A stretch of 64,000 nt of DNA from Ligula intestinalis (GCA_036362985.1 JAYGXS010000006.1:12781683-12845682), one strand, 5' to 3'; positions 35,701 to 42,755 are shown, numbered from the stretch's first letter. Numbers and translations: made by a program. The notes: a model not told the origin generated them from the sequence alone.

Positions 35701-36041
35701 ATTGCGAATCAAATATGATAAGGATGTACAGCTTAAGGTCACTCCAACATTGACATAAAGTCAAAAACAAATAATAGGCGACAAAAGATTCAAAGTCGTC
35801 TGAAATTAGTACCTTTTGGCTTCAGAACCTTCACTATTTTGTAGCGGAGAAATACCTTGTTGCCTGAAGCGTTTGAGTATGTTTTCACCAACGAAGGCGA
35901 TACGGCAATGAAATTTTTGAGACAGATGTAGATTCCGTTCTCATCATCCGGAGCCGCCATTGTAAAGGCACACTCATCTTTGTAGATGTGCGACTCCCTT
36001 GAGGGAATATTTACGTAATTGTCAATGTTCTCAAAACCCAT
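11475..36041 (-). CDS. USP5: USP5/USP13 (isopeptidase T) deubiquitinase, multi-exon, 3' end missing
   Basis: A cytosolic/nuclear ubiquitin C-terminal hydrolase that recognises the free C-terminal glycine of unanchored polyubiquitin through its zf-UBP domain and dismantles the chains. Ten exons found by family similarity with GT/AG boundaries: 36041-35813, 32872-32461, 31927-31750, 26590-26327, 20550-20334, 19338-19094, 16202-16038, 14631-14292, 13042-12762 and 11717-11475. All phases join and the total is exactly 858 codons. Order: N-terminal domain, zf-UBP, USP Cys box, USP core with inserted UBA1 and UBA2, start of the His box. The last exon(s) with the GHYVCH-type catalytic His were not found. 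Exon 1 as given may lack a few upstream residues. Introns of 0.4-5.2 kb hold most of the mobile elements. It could equally be named USP13; invertebrates usually have one gene for both. Confidence 0.93.
11718..12761 (-). other. USP5 intron 9
   Basis: AT-rich. I see no repeat shared with the rest of the window and no coding signal on either strand. Confidence 0.6.
12762..13042 (-). CDS. USP5: USP5 exon 9: UBA1 and first half of UBA2
   Basis: UBA1 reads [20 protein letters not shown]...[18 protein letters not shown], with the MGF loop and the family-typical HMDDPDF end. After a serine-rich linker, UBA2 starts ([13 protein letters not shown]) and is cut at the donor gttggt. The UBA domains bind ubiquitin units of the chain and position it for cleavage. 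Confidence 0.93.
13268..13392. repeat. SINE-like unit with ~34-bp inverted arms
   Basis: Left arm (atttgagttaacctagttg, then tgaaaaactcgaggc) and right arm (gcctcgagtttttca, then caattggatcaactcaaat) are near-perfect inverse complements. The ~53-bp centre (ggcgggatttgaacctgc) is like the T-arm of a tRNA. The same right arm follows the SINE at 57.88 kb, and a related unit is at 21.0-21.1 kb. Confidence 0.6.
13530..13695 (+). repeat. Dispersed repeat D, copy 1
   Basis: Shares an ordered set of blocks (cctcc-gtcttcttga, a G-rich stretch, gtcaccg, tgctg, cacgatggac, ctgtc) with copies near 52.9, 55.7 and 62.8 kb, all on the plus strand. No coding potential. SINE-like in size, but I cannot name it. 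Confidence 0.5.
13695..14035 (-). repeat. tRNA-derived SINE
   Basis: On the minus strand, from about 13790 downward: tagctcaatggtagagcg (A box-like) and gcgggttcgactctc (B box). The flanking body (aatggtggattctata, gggcgggtaaatcgac) is shared with the plus-strand copy at 57600-57900. Too diverged in the acceptor and anticodon arms to be a working tRNA. Confidence 0.65.
13958..13999. repeat. Perfect 15-bp hairpin inside the SINE
   Basis: ttgaataattcagtt (13958-13972) and its exact inverse complement (13985-13999) with a 12-base loop. The counterpart SINE at 57.6 kb lacks it, so it arose in this copy. Confidence 0.8.
14292..14631 (-). CDS. USP5: USP5 exon 8: catalytic core segment
   Basis: From [15 protein letters not shown] to [13 protein letters not shown]. 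It matches the family segment in which the palm strands ([20 protein letters not shown]) lead to the GLQPGEEE-type linker before UBA1. Donor is gtaggc, acceptor tacgtag. Joining to exon 9 across a split codon gives a clean frame. Confidence 0.92.
14632..16037 (-). other. USP5 intron 7
   Basis: No repeat or coding segment recognised. The short frames at 15362-15718 lack family similarity. Confidence 0.5.
16038..16202 (-). CDS. USP5: USP5 exon 7
   Basis: Encodes [19 protein letters not shown]... to VPLKISFD, like the RVDYIMQLPVP...region of USP5. The acceptor is cctag before GTTAGG. A nearer AG (after ggtat) would break the frame, so the more upstream site is the right one. Confidence 0.9.
16495..16990 (+). 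repeat. Dispersed repeat B, copy 1
   Basis: About 80% similar by eye to 55040-55520 in the same orientation. Shared blocks include cagtagcttatg, tatagggttttatggg, gcggaaaaacccgatt, aaatggtggttaggaggtc and cttctaaaaatttccttct. No ORF or terminal repeat defined. Unknown class. Confidence 0.65.
17623..18171 (+). mobile_element. LTR (family 2), possibly solo
   Basis: Starts TGTTATGG and ends ACAACA, about 549 bp, and resembles the solo LTR at 58965-59469 over most of its length. Shared blocks are ccaatggggagccacgac, aaatagcgaggc, gaccgaccacaaaagacaa, gtgacagtaaagtacta and gggaacataaccggtgtt. No internal region flanks it. The 5-bp flanks (agagg and agttt) do not match. Confidence 0.75.
18482..18989. 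mobile_element. pogo/mariner-type MITE with TA target duplication
   Basis: 508 bp. Terminal inverted repeats of ~27 bp start CAGTAGTC and read cagtagtcgccggttatt, then aagcccac on the left; the right end is the inverse complement with two mismatches. TA flanks both sides (18480-18481, 18990-18991). Near the left end the core taa(t)aggccca/ttaagccca recurs three times, the architecture of the pogo element at 59.7 kb (repeated ttaatgtggac). No transposase inside, so non-autonomous. Confidence 0.85.
19094..19338 (-). CDS. USP5: USP5 exon 6: USP core, QQD box
   Basis: Encodes [18 protein letters not shown] then [18 protein letters not shown], the conserved RQQDAQEF block of USP enzymes that orders the active-site loop. 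It continues to [18 protein letters not shown]. Acceptor ctctag, donor gtatgt, both in phase with neighbours. Confidence 0.93.
19430..20265 (-). repeat. Dispersed repeat C, copy 1 (inverted to 39615-40275)
   Basis: Matches the inverse complement of 39615-40275 over several hundred bases. Shared blocks include ctgctgtatcaaatgcaagc, caatacaccgcc, gtcctctatcacttta and tagtagatagcat. The minus strand carries an open stretch ([23 protein letters not shown]) that is broken by stops in the other copy. This could be part of a transposon or gene-derived repeat; I do not recognise it. It is not needed for USP5, whose exons join across it. Confidence 0.65.
19436..19457. repeat. (GT)n microsatellite at the edge of repeat C
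   Basis: About 11 repeats of gt. Confidence 0.9.
20334..20550 (-). CDS. USP5: USP5 exon 5
   Basis: Starts [14 protein letters not shown] directly after the Cys box of exon 4, like VLFSIPDFQRAYV in the family. It continues through [22 protein letters not shown], equivalent to the TKLGHGLLSGQYS block. Acceptor tttcag, donor gtgtgg. Confidence 0.92.
21005..21110 (-). repeat. SINE-like fragment
   Basis: aaaactcgcggcgtcggcgg, gcacagcagggaaggctttt and caacgctctac match the SINE units at 13.3, 13.7 and 57.8 kb. Truncated. Confidence 0.55.
21382..21651 (-). pseudogene. RTE C-terminal tail, frameshifted from RT
   Basis: [14 protein letters not shown]...[14 protein letters not shown]...GHVLRKP is the post-RT tail seen in RTE elements. 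It is in a different frame from the RT frame, which ends with the unrelated ARPHQFTY. A one-base shift near 21690 explains this. Confidence 0.8.
21683..23536 (-). pseudogene. RTE reverse transcriptase
   Basis: A 617-residue frame. It begins with the end of the endonuclease ([23 protein letters not shown]). RT motifs follow: fingers [25 protein letters not shown], motif [16 protein letters not shown], motif [17 protein letters not shown] and catalytic YADDIVVLG (21980-21994). Motif A has FKTVFD where FKKAFD is usual. The palm and thumb are uninterrupted, so the enzyme region is well kept although its flanks are frameshifted. Confidence 0.88.
23527..24216 (-). pseudogene. RTE APE-type endonuclease
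   Basis: [14 protein letters not shown] (usually WNVRT), [12 protein letters not shown] with the catalytic Glu, VVAVYAPTS and GGDWNART with Asp/Asn of the active site. The frame ends early at NTCF* and the rest is in the next frame from 23536, so a single-base loss splits the domain. The enzyme would nick target DNA for target-primed reverse transcription. Confidence 0.85.
24140..24535 (-). repeat. Duplicated ~75-bp block in the RTE leader
   Basis: The block around 24140-24215 recurs at 24457-24535, about 316 bp away in direct orientation (shared gaccacggagcgcgtcgctt). Both copies encode [14 protein letters not shown] on the minus strand. The sequence between them carries the 2A-like remnant at 24264-24317. 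Confidence 0.8.
24264..24317 (-). other. 2A-like signal remnant in the RTE leader
   Basis: Minus-strand [18 protein letters not shown], led by MIEQPLLT. It aligns with the start of the 27-kb LINE protein ([18 protein letters not shown]): same leader, same hydrophobic stretch, then AG-x-E-x-x-P. The NPGP core is lost, so ribosome skipping would not occur. Confidence 0.5.
26327..26590 (-). CDS. USP5: USP5 exon 4: catalytic Cys box
   Basis: [16 protein letters not shown], then [18 protein letters not shown] and [19 protein letters not shown]. The Cys of GNTCY is the catalytic nucleophile of USP enzymes. The segment is almost as conserved as in vertebrate USP5. Acceptor tttctag, donor gtttgt. 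Confidence 0.96.
26905..26970 (-). mobile_element. Penelope-like terminal fragment, copy 3 (inverted)
   Basis: The inverse complement reads gtcgaaacgtcaggcgaatg, then attgtcccagcgatcaagtc, as in the other copies. It keeps the hammerhead 3' half CGAAACGTC. It sits directly before the LINE leader. Confidence 0.6.
27006..27085 (+). repeat. Five 16-bp tandem repeats in the LINE leader
   Basis: Five contiguous 16-bp units (atctccggatggaccc and variants) lie about 80 bp before the LINE start codon. Three keep an intact TCCGGA core. Monomeric repeats before the ORF may act as promoter units in some LINEs; a role here is speculation. Confidence 0.85.
27169..28737 (+). CDS. LINE ORF part 1: 2A-like peptide, PHD-like finger, endonuclease
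   Basis: 522 residues. Residues 8-25 ([18 protein letters not shown]) form a hydrophobic leader ending in a 2A-like motif. In known 2A peptides the ribosome releases the chain between the final Gly and Pro, so a 24-residue leader could be separated. A Cys/His cluster follows (CSTC...CVLC...H...C...CITC, about residues 34-85), resembling the PHD-like fingers of CR1 elements. The endonuclease starts near [11 protein letters not shown] and has ALQESKL (catalytic Glu), [15 protein letters not shown] and SSDHLPI. A TAA ends the frame, and coding continues in the same frame after it. Confidence 0.88.
   Translation: MDLPHPAMLIRILLLIAGVEPNPGPAQGTIRWFCSTCAKQIFPNQACVLCVPFNNWQHFRARGTNCAGLTSIHQYSGSSYRCITCRHPRNGPANTPAPSLPPPPMPRSATTQAASQQPSVPPPLMSLTVPDASPLSDLKILQLNCNGLSGKTDEIIKLLHDHDIKIAALQESKLSAKSKVPRFPGFAVIRRDRARNAGGGLVTLVHQSIKYQELTSAATSADSPLEELKVQVTIGPSSLTVHNVYIPPQSSCDANFRPSIVHMLTGDSKLILGDFNAHDDLWFSNLSCTRGASLAEEINNTNFGVLNTDGTSTRLPHSGTCASPDISIVSCDLLLSSSWDCLCKLSSDHLPIVITISTHASPIRNARKCFMNLRKANWPGFLSETENLFDQAPFPPDVRQGVSVFNHIMHTASKHNIPAGKVFDPIPGYPTDAATLSRERDVTRAQNPQHPSLPAMTLEMSRLVNEHNRTIWQEKLATFSSRTNTSKLWQTIKSIGRGAPAPPNQVIKFNGIPKKTDRDIAN
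27220..27243 (+). other. 2A-like ribosome-skipping motif GVEPNPGP
   Basis: Encodes GVEPNPGP, preceded by LLLIA. The 2A consensus is D-V/I-E-x-N-P-G-P; here the Asp is Gly, otherwise the core is intact. 2A-like sequences at the N terminus of non-LTR retrotransposon ORFs are known from sea urchin and other animal elements. Activity of this variant is untested. Confidence 0.75.
28738..29538 (+). pseudogene. LINE ORF part 2: reverse transcriptase, first half
   Basis: In frame with part 1 after the TAA. It shows SKAFGPDDI, fingers [23 protein letters not shown], motif [13 protein letters not shown] and motif [19 protein letters not shown] (usually GVPQGSVLSP). The frame is lost at ten consecutive Cs (29512-29521), just before the catalytic YADD. 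Confidence 0.85.
29532..30629 (+). CDS. LINE ORF part 3: RT catalytic loop and C-terminal tail
   Basis: 365 residues beginning [15 protein letters not shown], the catalytic YADD. Thumb segments ([28 protein letters not shown]) follow. The end has a Cys/His cluster ([17 protein letters not shown]) and [13 protein letters not shown], typical of the tail in several APE-type clades. The shift from part 2 occurs in the poly-C run. Confidence 0.85.
   Translation: MVTYADDITLLSSHPNFRMAANALNNYIPSLVRHLDDKQLKLSATKSSVTLFTPDPKEYKSHPPIKVEGDDISLCQYPKLLGLTLDPTLALHRHADIQASKAKAKLNILKALAGSSWGQDTEVLVTTYRATGKATTEHASAIFAPLLSDTSWAKVQRVENAALRIATGCVNMTNVDHLYQETQVLRLKVHSIMQAKIYIAQSHNPEHPGKRLLTRPPPARRMKQFTIDAYGPHASEFPTNLPITDLIRRIHTETVELAISSYKPNRVLNAPPPVSDVMARERRANLARNARTRLSQLRSDVSTLLNSFKSRLTSCFDNVTDNCPDCLLPFHTTCHLFDCPANPTDLTPEDLWLRPDKVTEFLHLS
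30753..30856. repeat. 104-bp inverted repeat containing hammerhead cores head to head
   Basis: Left arm atccgtcgcgg...tcatcatcagagacatta and right arm taatgtctctgatgatga...ccgcgacggat are inverse complements. An inner pair, aaaacagtagc/gctactgtttt, lies near the centre. Each arm contains CTGATGA in opposite orientation. This could form a long hairpin and may come from inverted joining of two element ends. Confidence 0.8.
30834..30867 (+). ncRNA. Hammerhead-ribozyme-like motif with minimal stem III
   Basis: CTGATGA (30834-30840), a variable stem-loop region with ACCGCGACGGAT, and GAAACGTC (30860-30867). Flanking GTCT and AGGC can form a short stem I. GAAACGUC gives a two-base stem III without a loop, the minimal form reported in Penelope-like elements, whose palindromic ACGU lets two ribozymes pair. 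Stem II pairing is weak in this copy. In vitro activity is uncertain. Confidence 0.5.
31750..31927 (-). CDS. USP5: USP5 exon 3: zf-UBP zinc finger
   Basis: [18 protein letters not shown], then [19 protein letters not shown] and [15 protein letters not shown]. This is the zf-UBP fold that holds the free diglycine tail of ubiquitin, with the Trp of NLWLN and Arg of CGRR kept. Cys and His ligands match the family. Acceptor ttgtag, donor gtaggt. A split Gly codon joins exon 2. Confidence 0.95.
31928..32460 (-). other. USP5 intron 2
   Basis: 533 bp, no repeat or other coding segment seen. Confidence 0.6.
32461..32872 (-). CDS. USP5: USP5 exon 2
   Basis: Contains [13 protein letters not shown], almost identical to the family's KLAIGVEGGFDL, then an acidic stretch and [28 protein letters not shown], which leads into zf-UBP. 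Acceptor agacag, donor gtgagc. Upstream of KLAIGV lies a linker shorter than in vertebrates. Confidence 0.93.
34368..34387. repeat. Perfect 20-bp palindrome
   Basis: cacgtatacgcgtatacgtg is its own inverse complement. It is unspaced with an MluI-like acgcgt centre. No function evident. Confidence 0.9.
34950..35075 (+). mobile_element. Penelope-like 3' end, different subfamily
   Basis: CTGAAGATGG, then gctcttgtaagagctc, GAAAGCTC and aataaatgttgttccagtga follow the same order as the other ends (CTGATGA, stem, GAAACGTC, aataaaagtattgtcccagc). CTGAAGA replaces CTGATGA, so the ribozyme core is broken. The stem II arms (gctctt/aagagc) remain perfect. Confidence 0.5.
35813..36041 (-). CDS. USP5: USP5 exon 1 (or first visible exon): N-terminal domain
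   Basis: [26 protein letters not shown] matches the [25 protein letters not shown] block of USP5. The exon opens with ATG straight after a perfect acceptor (aatttttag). A 5' exon with a few more residues or untranslated sequence is therefore likely upstream; I could not identify it. Donor gtacta. Confidence 0.9.
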
Positions 36042-39000
36042 CTAAAAATTCAAATCAAACGTTTCAAGGAAAATAAATTGCACTGTTTTTTTCTGTTAGA
36101 TGTCCTCTGAGCTCAATAATCGAATATAATTTACTCTAATATAAAATAATCTAATGTAATAAATAATATGCTCATCTGTTATACACTTCCAACAAGTGCG
36201 AGCCGCACAATAATTCAGCCACAAGGAGAGGCTGAGAGATAAGGTACAAAACAGGTTAGTTGATTAGAGAAGGTTTTCTCCTACCATTAACCTATCTCCT
36301 CGAAATACTAAACTGCATAGGATTCGGTTGCAAGTAGTGCGACTTAGCCGTACCCGTACAAATAACTATTTCTTTATCAAAACTGACAGCTCGTTTTTCT
36401 ATCCGTCCACTATTCATATTTAACTTGTCCAGGCTGGAATCATAAAACGTAAATGACATGCTATTAGTTGACCCTGATAATGGGAAAATTGTGGCAACGA
36501 CTTTTTAATTTGTTGGACGAAGTATATCATGATTAGATGCAATGACGTATTTAAAATAGCTAATTTTTTCCAAAATTTCATATTCTGACTTAACCTTGTT
36601 CAAGCAATCCAGTCTTTAAAGTGTTTGCTGTTGAAATTAATTCACATGGACGATTTAACACTGAGAAAACTGAACGCCATACAGTCTACGTAAAATATGG
36701 CAGAAATTATGGGTTAGTTCTAGCGCACAAGCAAGTACTGGTTTTAAAATTGAAAAGGAAACTGAACGGCATCATATTCAGTGCGGCAATTAGCCGCATA
36801 AGCAAGTATTCGGGCAAATTTCTATGAATTTTTACTTTTGGACATTAAACCTATTGCAAGGACAGCGCTATCTTGATTTATATGGGAAAATTGGGGATCA
36901 CGCTCATACAACACTAGGTAATACTTCAGTTACGGTCGCGTTTATTAACTCTAGTGCGCCAGATGATAGCGTAACGAAAGCGGGAAGCGGAAAAGCAATG
37001 GAAACCCCCTTAAGAAAGTTAAGAGTGTTAACAACAGTGAACTGAATCTTAATGAGAGGAGCATGAGATTTGGTAACTGGAGTAGGTTTTTTTAATATTA
37101 CGATGGATCTATTTATTCGTTTCGTCAACTAAAACCTTATAAATCTAAATGACAATACCCTTTCATCAGGCCGTTTAATTGATTCGACATCAATGAGAGA
37201 GCAGTTCCCAAACATTTAACCCTAGAACTAACCCAAACACTGATGCTTACCCTTGCACAAATCCGACAAGGTCTTGTGCTACTGTGACCTCCAACAAGAA
37301 CAAGAAGGTATAACCCGGTGGACGCAATTTTGTTGACACTTAATGGGTCTACATAAAGTCGGCTACAGCAAATTGTTCAACCCACTTCCATTTATTTACA
37401 AGGTAAGAAAACATGCATTAAGATCCCAAAAGATATTCAAATGGCGGTGGTAGGAAAATATTAATTTAACGACAGATAAAGAAAGCGAAAAGAAGTGCTA
37501 ACTAAGTTTTGCTAATGAAATTCGCTAAAAAAAGGAAGGAAGGATTACGTGTCAAATAACCTCTGTGGGTTAGCGACAAACGTGTACCATATAAAGGTCA
37601 GAGCTAAAATTGGCCGGGAAATAACTGTATTGAGGTGAAAAAGCATTTTCAACTTAGTTTACTTGATATCGGCGCAAATAGGCAAGCCCCATGTTGTTGG
37701 AGAATGACTGAGGGATCAAAGACACGCTGGGATAAAAGTGGTTGTCAAATAATGGGAGAAAAGGTGCATGATAATGGCAGGTCAAGATGGCGATGGTCAA
37801 AGTAAGTAAGTTACATAGAAACTCCGTTTAGGAACACAGCAGTTAATAGTTTCTCTGCAAAAAGATAAGCACTTTAAAATTGATTTATTCTAAGAAGTTG
37901 AGAACGTCGTAGTCTATACATTTGATGGTCAATAATTCGCAATGAGAACGTGCGCTACGAAATAATTTATTATCTTTAAAGATAGATACAAAGTTAATAT
38001 ACGTATGTATATACCTAAATACTTGTACAGTGTAAGAAGAATGGTAACCAGCTAAAGTATACTACACAACAATTGTACGGTAAATTAATAATACCTGCAA
38101 AAATAAACTATGTAAAGAAATTACAATTCAAGGTGTATGTCGTATTTTGGAATTTTATGAGGTAATTATTCGGTCATGAGTCAAGTCGAATCGGGTGATG
38201 ACATTTTCTGAATCTGCACAAATGTGCATACGTCTGCAGAAGCATAAAGATAATGTCCTTTAGACCTCATCTACCACATCCTGCGTCCAATAAAAGTTTG
38301 AGGAGATAATGCAGATCAACAAAAAATATCATATAGTATACAAGACAAAAGAATTAAAACATTTGCAAGAGACTAAGTCCACCACCGCAAGACTACCTTG
38401 ACGCAGACTAAGCAGCCGAATTCGAAGGTGGCGCTATCCACATAGCATACTTTAACGTACGGTCAGTGGATATAGCTCATAATTAGCCGAGGAAAAGAGA
38501 CGTGGAAATATTTCAGTTATTGGGGGGACTGAACCGGGTTGATAAGCACCGGACCAAACACACGAACAAGAAGGATATGATGAAAATTCGAAGGAATGGG
38601 CATGAATTTTGCACGCTAGTCACTGCAACGGTACCTCCACCTGTTATACTAAATTGATAAAATGGGATGCATGCCTTAGTACTGAACTTTGAATACTGTT
38701 AGAGAAATTACCACCATCACTATTTCTACCAGCATCACTTATATTTCCCTATTCCTGATGCACTGAGTCAACTATCGATATAATTTTAAGAATATACTAC
38801 TACAATATACTACCCAAATATGATTGCTAGAATTAACACTATTAGCAGTGGCATATTACCTCAAGAGCAGTATTCTGGTCCAAACTTCGCAAAAAGCTGT
38901 CAGCAGCAGTTAAATTGCTTTATTAGTTACGCCAAATTCAAATCTAGCTAACCTTAAAGTCTAACTGGCCTCATCATTCAGTTTAGACACAATTGTATCT

Positions 39001-39614
39001 CTTCATTTAGGCAGTTGGGTCTCTTAGTTAAGTTTGCTTAGCTGTGGAAGTGTAGTCTTGGCCTCAATCCCTAGTCTATGCATCTAGCCTATAGCAGTCA
39101 CAGCAACACTGCTGTCCTCTTCTACCGTGCTTGTAGCGCACCTATTTAGAAAGAAAATGGTCTGATCTCCGACAAATGGCAGCGCCATTGCTAGCACCAG
39201 TACTACACTTCTTGTTGAGATTGTGAGTATGAGTCCAGTGGCGACTTTGATAAGCGCCATTGTCAAAAATAATACAGAAAAAAATAGTACCAGAAATGCT
39301 ATCAATCAGCTGCACCCTAATTAGTAGTATTAAAAATATCAATAGCAGTACCAGCCTTCGTCTCCAAGACTCTGGTTTGACAGTTACTGATGTTGGGTAT
39401 TTACTCGGAATACCTTAAACCCCCATGCGCACAATGTGCTGGGATCAATGGGATACGAGCACAGGTTCAGAAAATTCCAAGCTATCGATGGATACTGTGC
39501 TAGGTATGTAGATGGGCTATAGACGGCAAACTGCATGGCATAAGCGCATGGTAGGACTGGTACATTACTTTACAAACGCCCTATTATTATCCAAATGCTC
39601 ATCACTTTTCCTCA
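36042..39614. other. Intergenic, AT-rich
   Basis: Between the USP5 5' end and repeat C copy 2. It should contain the USP5 promoter, but no TATA box, initiator or CpG cluster stands out. Open frames are short, without similarity. Confidence 0.4.
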
Positions 39615-40275
39615 TCACGCAGATTGCGAGTGCATATTGGGTGCGACTCCTTAAAAAGCACACACAATACTTGTAGCATGCTATCTACTGGTCTTACCAT
39701 ACATGATTAATCGAAACTAGCACTCGCAGTATAGGCACGTACCTATAGCAGCAGTATCTTATTATCTAAGATGACACAGCCTGATGGATAGAGTTGATAG
39801 GGCGGAAACCAAGATAAACGCTCTTCCACTCAAGGCCTGAGCTCCCCAGTGTTAACTTAAATCCAGCGTCACTTCTGACAAATTTTAGCGTCGGAGGTAG
39901 TTCTGATTGTGAGACTCAACTACATCGTAGCCAGTTTTAATTAGACACAGTAGTAGCCGTATCAGTCTCGGCCTCCTTGGGCCTGTCTTCACACCTACTA
40001 TGGGTGAGTGAGGGTCAATAGTTCAGTAGTACCAGCGTAAAAGTCTACTGTCACTTTAAGACTAAATTAGGCGGTGTATTGGCTTGCATTTGATACAGCA
40101 GCCCACGCTTGATCCGTCTAGTCTCTTCGAGACTCGTGGGATAAGGTGAAGAGTGTGGAGCCGCTAACTACGTCCTCTATCACTTTAAACTAACCCCTGA
40201 GGCCGTCACTTCATGTACCAACCTGCTAGTTCAGTTGGTTGACTTCATCGAAACCGATAGTCGAACATACACACA
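39615..40275 (+). repeat. Dispersed repeat C, copy 2
   Basis: Inverse complement of most of 19430-20265. Its copy of the open stretch ([15 protein letters not shown] then stop) is broken, so this copy is older or more decayed. It ends next to a LINE fragment at 40.33 kb. Confidence 0.65.
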
Positions 40276-40330
40276 CCAGACGACTGGAAGCAGATTCTGA
40301 TAACTCCGAGGTGCCAAGTTGGCGATCGTT

Positions 40331-41019
40331 TTCTGCCCCAGAACTATCGACCAGTCAGCCTGACTTCGGTGTTAGTGAACGTGCTGGAAAACTTCATCTG
40401 TCGCGAAATCGATGTCCACATTAGGAGTACTAGAGACTTGGGCGTTATTATTCAATACGACCTCAAAACCCGAGAAGAATCGAATCTGGCGAGACGCAAG
40501 GGTCTGGCACTACTTTGGATTTTCAAAAGAGCATTAACGTCCTGGTCCATGCAGTTATTCCGTAAGCTTATTGTCATTTTCACCCACACGATTATGGAGT
40601 ATGGATCGTCCACTTGGTTTCCATTTACGAAGGGCAAGACGACCGATATCGAATATGTGCAACGGCTATGGCAAAGAATGGTGCCTAAAGTGAGGAGGCT
40701 GACGTACCCGGAGCGCTTTAAAGTACTGGACCTGTTTATCCTCGAATTTCGACGCTCCAAAGACGACCAAATCATGAAGGAACAAGTGCTCTTTAGCGGA
40801 GACACATAAGAGATCGAACAATACTCCAAACTGGCCGTAGATATGCGTACGTGTGGACACTCCTTCAAATTGCTGGTACAACGGACAAGTGGCCTCCCGC
40901 ACATCTATCGACTATCAAGGCGCGCCGTGAATATATGGAACAATCTTCCCCCCGATGTTGTTGCTGCCGACACAGTTGCTGGGATCAAAAAGAAATACGA
41001 CGCCTTACTTAAACAGTGA
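40331..41019 (+). mobile_element. CR1/L2-like LINE fragment, internally deleted
   Basis: NYRPVSLTSVLVNVLENFI (RT fingers) is followed almost at once by RDLGVIIQYDL (post-YADD segment), so most of the RT, including the catalytic loop, is missing. The tail continues with TYPERFKVLDLFILEFRR, then VVNxWNxLP-like VNIWNNLPPDVVAADTV, ending with a stop at 41017-41019. The 146-residue frame (40369-40809) is the longest intact part. Confidence 0.75.
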
Positions 41020-41440
41020 TCTGTACCGTTTATGGGAGTTACCTTGCTTTGGTGGGAGGATTGGTTGAACCTGAAAACTCCATATGTCGTGTTGCTGCAA
41101 AGAAGGGGTTGCCACGGATCCGTTCGCTACCCTTTATTGATGAAAAATGTAACGTAAACTGCTCTAATGGTTATAAATGCATACGTACATGAAATATACA
41201 TAATATATAGTAAGGAAAGGCGTAACACTGATAAATGTTCCATCTGGAGTGGGATTGTTCTCTCATGTCCGTTCAACTGCCATTGGGGAGCGCAGTGGCG
41301 GGGAAACTGCAGGGGAGGGACGTGGAAGTGCTGACATAGAGGAAGGGGAAACGATACGAATACGAGGCCGAAAGGTGGCGAGGTGGAGAGTCAGCTGTTG
41401 TGAAGGGGGACGAGCGCAGGTATCTTCGCTGACACTTGAT
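41020..41440. other. No recognisable gene
   Basis: Between the LINE fragment and the LTR-like repeat. The 197-residue frame beginning 41249 overlaps the LTR and has no family similarity. Confidence 0.35.
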
Positions 41441-41451
41441 TACATAACCCC

Positions 41452-41868
41452 TGTTGCGGAGACGAGAAGTGTACGCTATCTGAGTCATGGCCGCAGGCCG
41501 GCCGCGCATCTTCTGAGCACACGTGAAACCCCCGCGCATTCAGGGCAGTCAGCGAAAAGGGCCGCCCGGAGTACGTCACGCCTACGCATACGCCCTGAGC
41601 CAAGAAGGCCAGACGAACACCCACATAGCAGGCGCAGTGGGTGTAGTCAAGATTATTCCAGAATGTCTGGGAGCAGGCCATACGCTAGGAATATTCTGGA
41701 AAGACTGGAGCCGTATAAATATGCTGGCGTGACCGGCAGGACACAGAGAACCGGACAGTCACGCGCGCCCCCCAGTCTTTGTGTACAGTTGAATAAAGCC
41801 ATGACTTATCAGGACCGCCCCTTGCCTTCTTCTGCCTACTAGTCGGGTTCAAACTAACTGGGCTATAT
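41452..41868 (+). mobile_element. LTR-like repeat related to the gypsy LTR
   Basis: tgttgcggagacgagaag resembles the 5158 LTR start. The block ggccgcgc...tgagcacacgtga is shared with both gypsy LTRs. It has aataaagcc near the end, and actggcgacg follows as at the gypsy primer-binding site. The 3' boundary is unclear and no internal region follows, so this is a truncated or solo relative. Confidence 0.6.
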
Positions 41869-42279
41869 CTACTGGCGACGCTGAATAAACTGGGTTATAA
41901 CAACCTCCATCCTGGGTTCACGCCAAAAGTGCGGACAACGGTCTACTTAAACAATTCTTCAGTTGCTAAGGTCACTACAAACTGTCCTACGTGAAGACTT
42001 TTAAATCTACGCGATGGAGTTTAAAAACCATACGCCAAAGAAGGGTAAACCAGCTTTCACCCAGGGTTAGCCCGAATATACCGGCAAGGTTACCATCATC
42101 AGCACAAGATAAAAAATTACATGCGGAACGATACGCAACGCAAAGTAAACTATGTAAATTGATGTAGAAGAACCGAAGAACTGCGGAAGTGTGTAAAAAT
42201 TAAGGATCGAGCGGGAAAAAATCAGGAAAACCAAGCTGGGATTTCATGGACAGATAAGCTGCCAACTCAGACCACTTCT

Positions 42280-42669
42280 ATGTGTATCTACTCATTTACT
42301 TGCTCCTGTGGAGCTGGTTATATCGGTCGCACGAGTAGGCGCTTATCTAAAAGAATACGGGAACACCTCCCGGCATGGCTAGCCAAAGGCGAGACCAAAA
42401 GCATAAACAGTTCTATCCTCGCACACATGGTTGACACCGGACATCGTGTGAACCCAAGCGAAGCCTTTAGGGTAATTTACAAGGTCCCACCAAACTACCC
42501 AAAGTCCCTGGGTCAACGTCTGCTGGCAACAGCAGAAGCAATCGCAATCCGATTGAGGAAACCGATTTTGTGTGCACAAAAGAATCTCGTGCAAGCCCCC
42601 AACTTGGCATGGCCAACGATTACCTACCTGGCTGCACATTTCCGCGCTCTGATTGGACCCTGCATGTAA
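42280..42669 (+). CDS. Penelope-like GIY-YIG endonuclease domain
   Basis: 129 residues: [30 protein letters not shown] is the GIY-YIG module with the Cys pair typical of Penelope endonucleases, and Arg and Glu of the active site are kept. Then comes NSSILAHMVDTGHRV with the Penelope H-x-DTGH, ending with LRKPILCAQKNLVQA. The enzyme nicks DNA to prime reverse transcription. The frame is open, but as an RT-less fragment it is a relic. About two-thirds identical to the copy at 51.4-52.0 kb. Confidence 0.85.
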   Translation: MCIYSFTCSCGAGYIGRTSRRLSKRIREHLPAWLAKGETKSINSSILAHMVDTGHRVNPSEAFRVIYKVPPNYPKSLGQRLLATAEAIAIRLRKPILCAQKNLVQAPNLAWPTITYLAAHFRALIGPCM

Positions 42670-42721
42670 AGAAAGACAAACTATAGATTTTTAAATTTAA
42701 ACCTCATTTGTAACTGTTTGG

Positions 42722-42755
42722 CCTGATAAGAAGTTACTGAAAGCGTTCGCTCGCC
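42722..42755 (+). ncRNA. Hammerhead-like remnant after GIY-YIG ORF
   Basis: CTGATAAGAAGTTACTGAAAGCGTTCGCTCGCC. The CTGATAA replaces CTGATGA and GAAAGCGTT replaces GAAACGTT, so it is probably inactive. The ending cgttcgctcgcc recurs at 59.6 kb as cgttcgttcgcc. Confidence 0.45.

Larger units (their letters stand above)
32873..35812 (-). other. USP5 intron 1
   Basis: Contains the 20-bp palindrome at 34368-34387 and a Penelope-like end at 34950-35075. Otherwise no recognisable repeat or coding signal. Confidence 0.55.

Noticed and set aside
41249..41842. A 197-residue protein gene
   Set aside because: Most of it overlaps the LTR-like repeat. The composition is biased and no family motif is seen.
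42280..42669. SLX1-like or homing endonuclease gene
   Set aside because: The Cys pair, the H-x-DTGH block, the linker seen in the 51.4-kb copy and the lack of introns or neighbours fit a Penelope-like endonuclease better.
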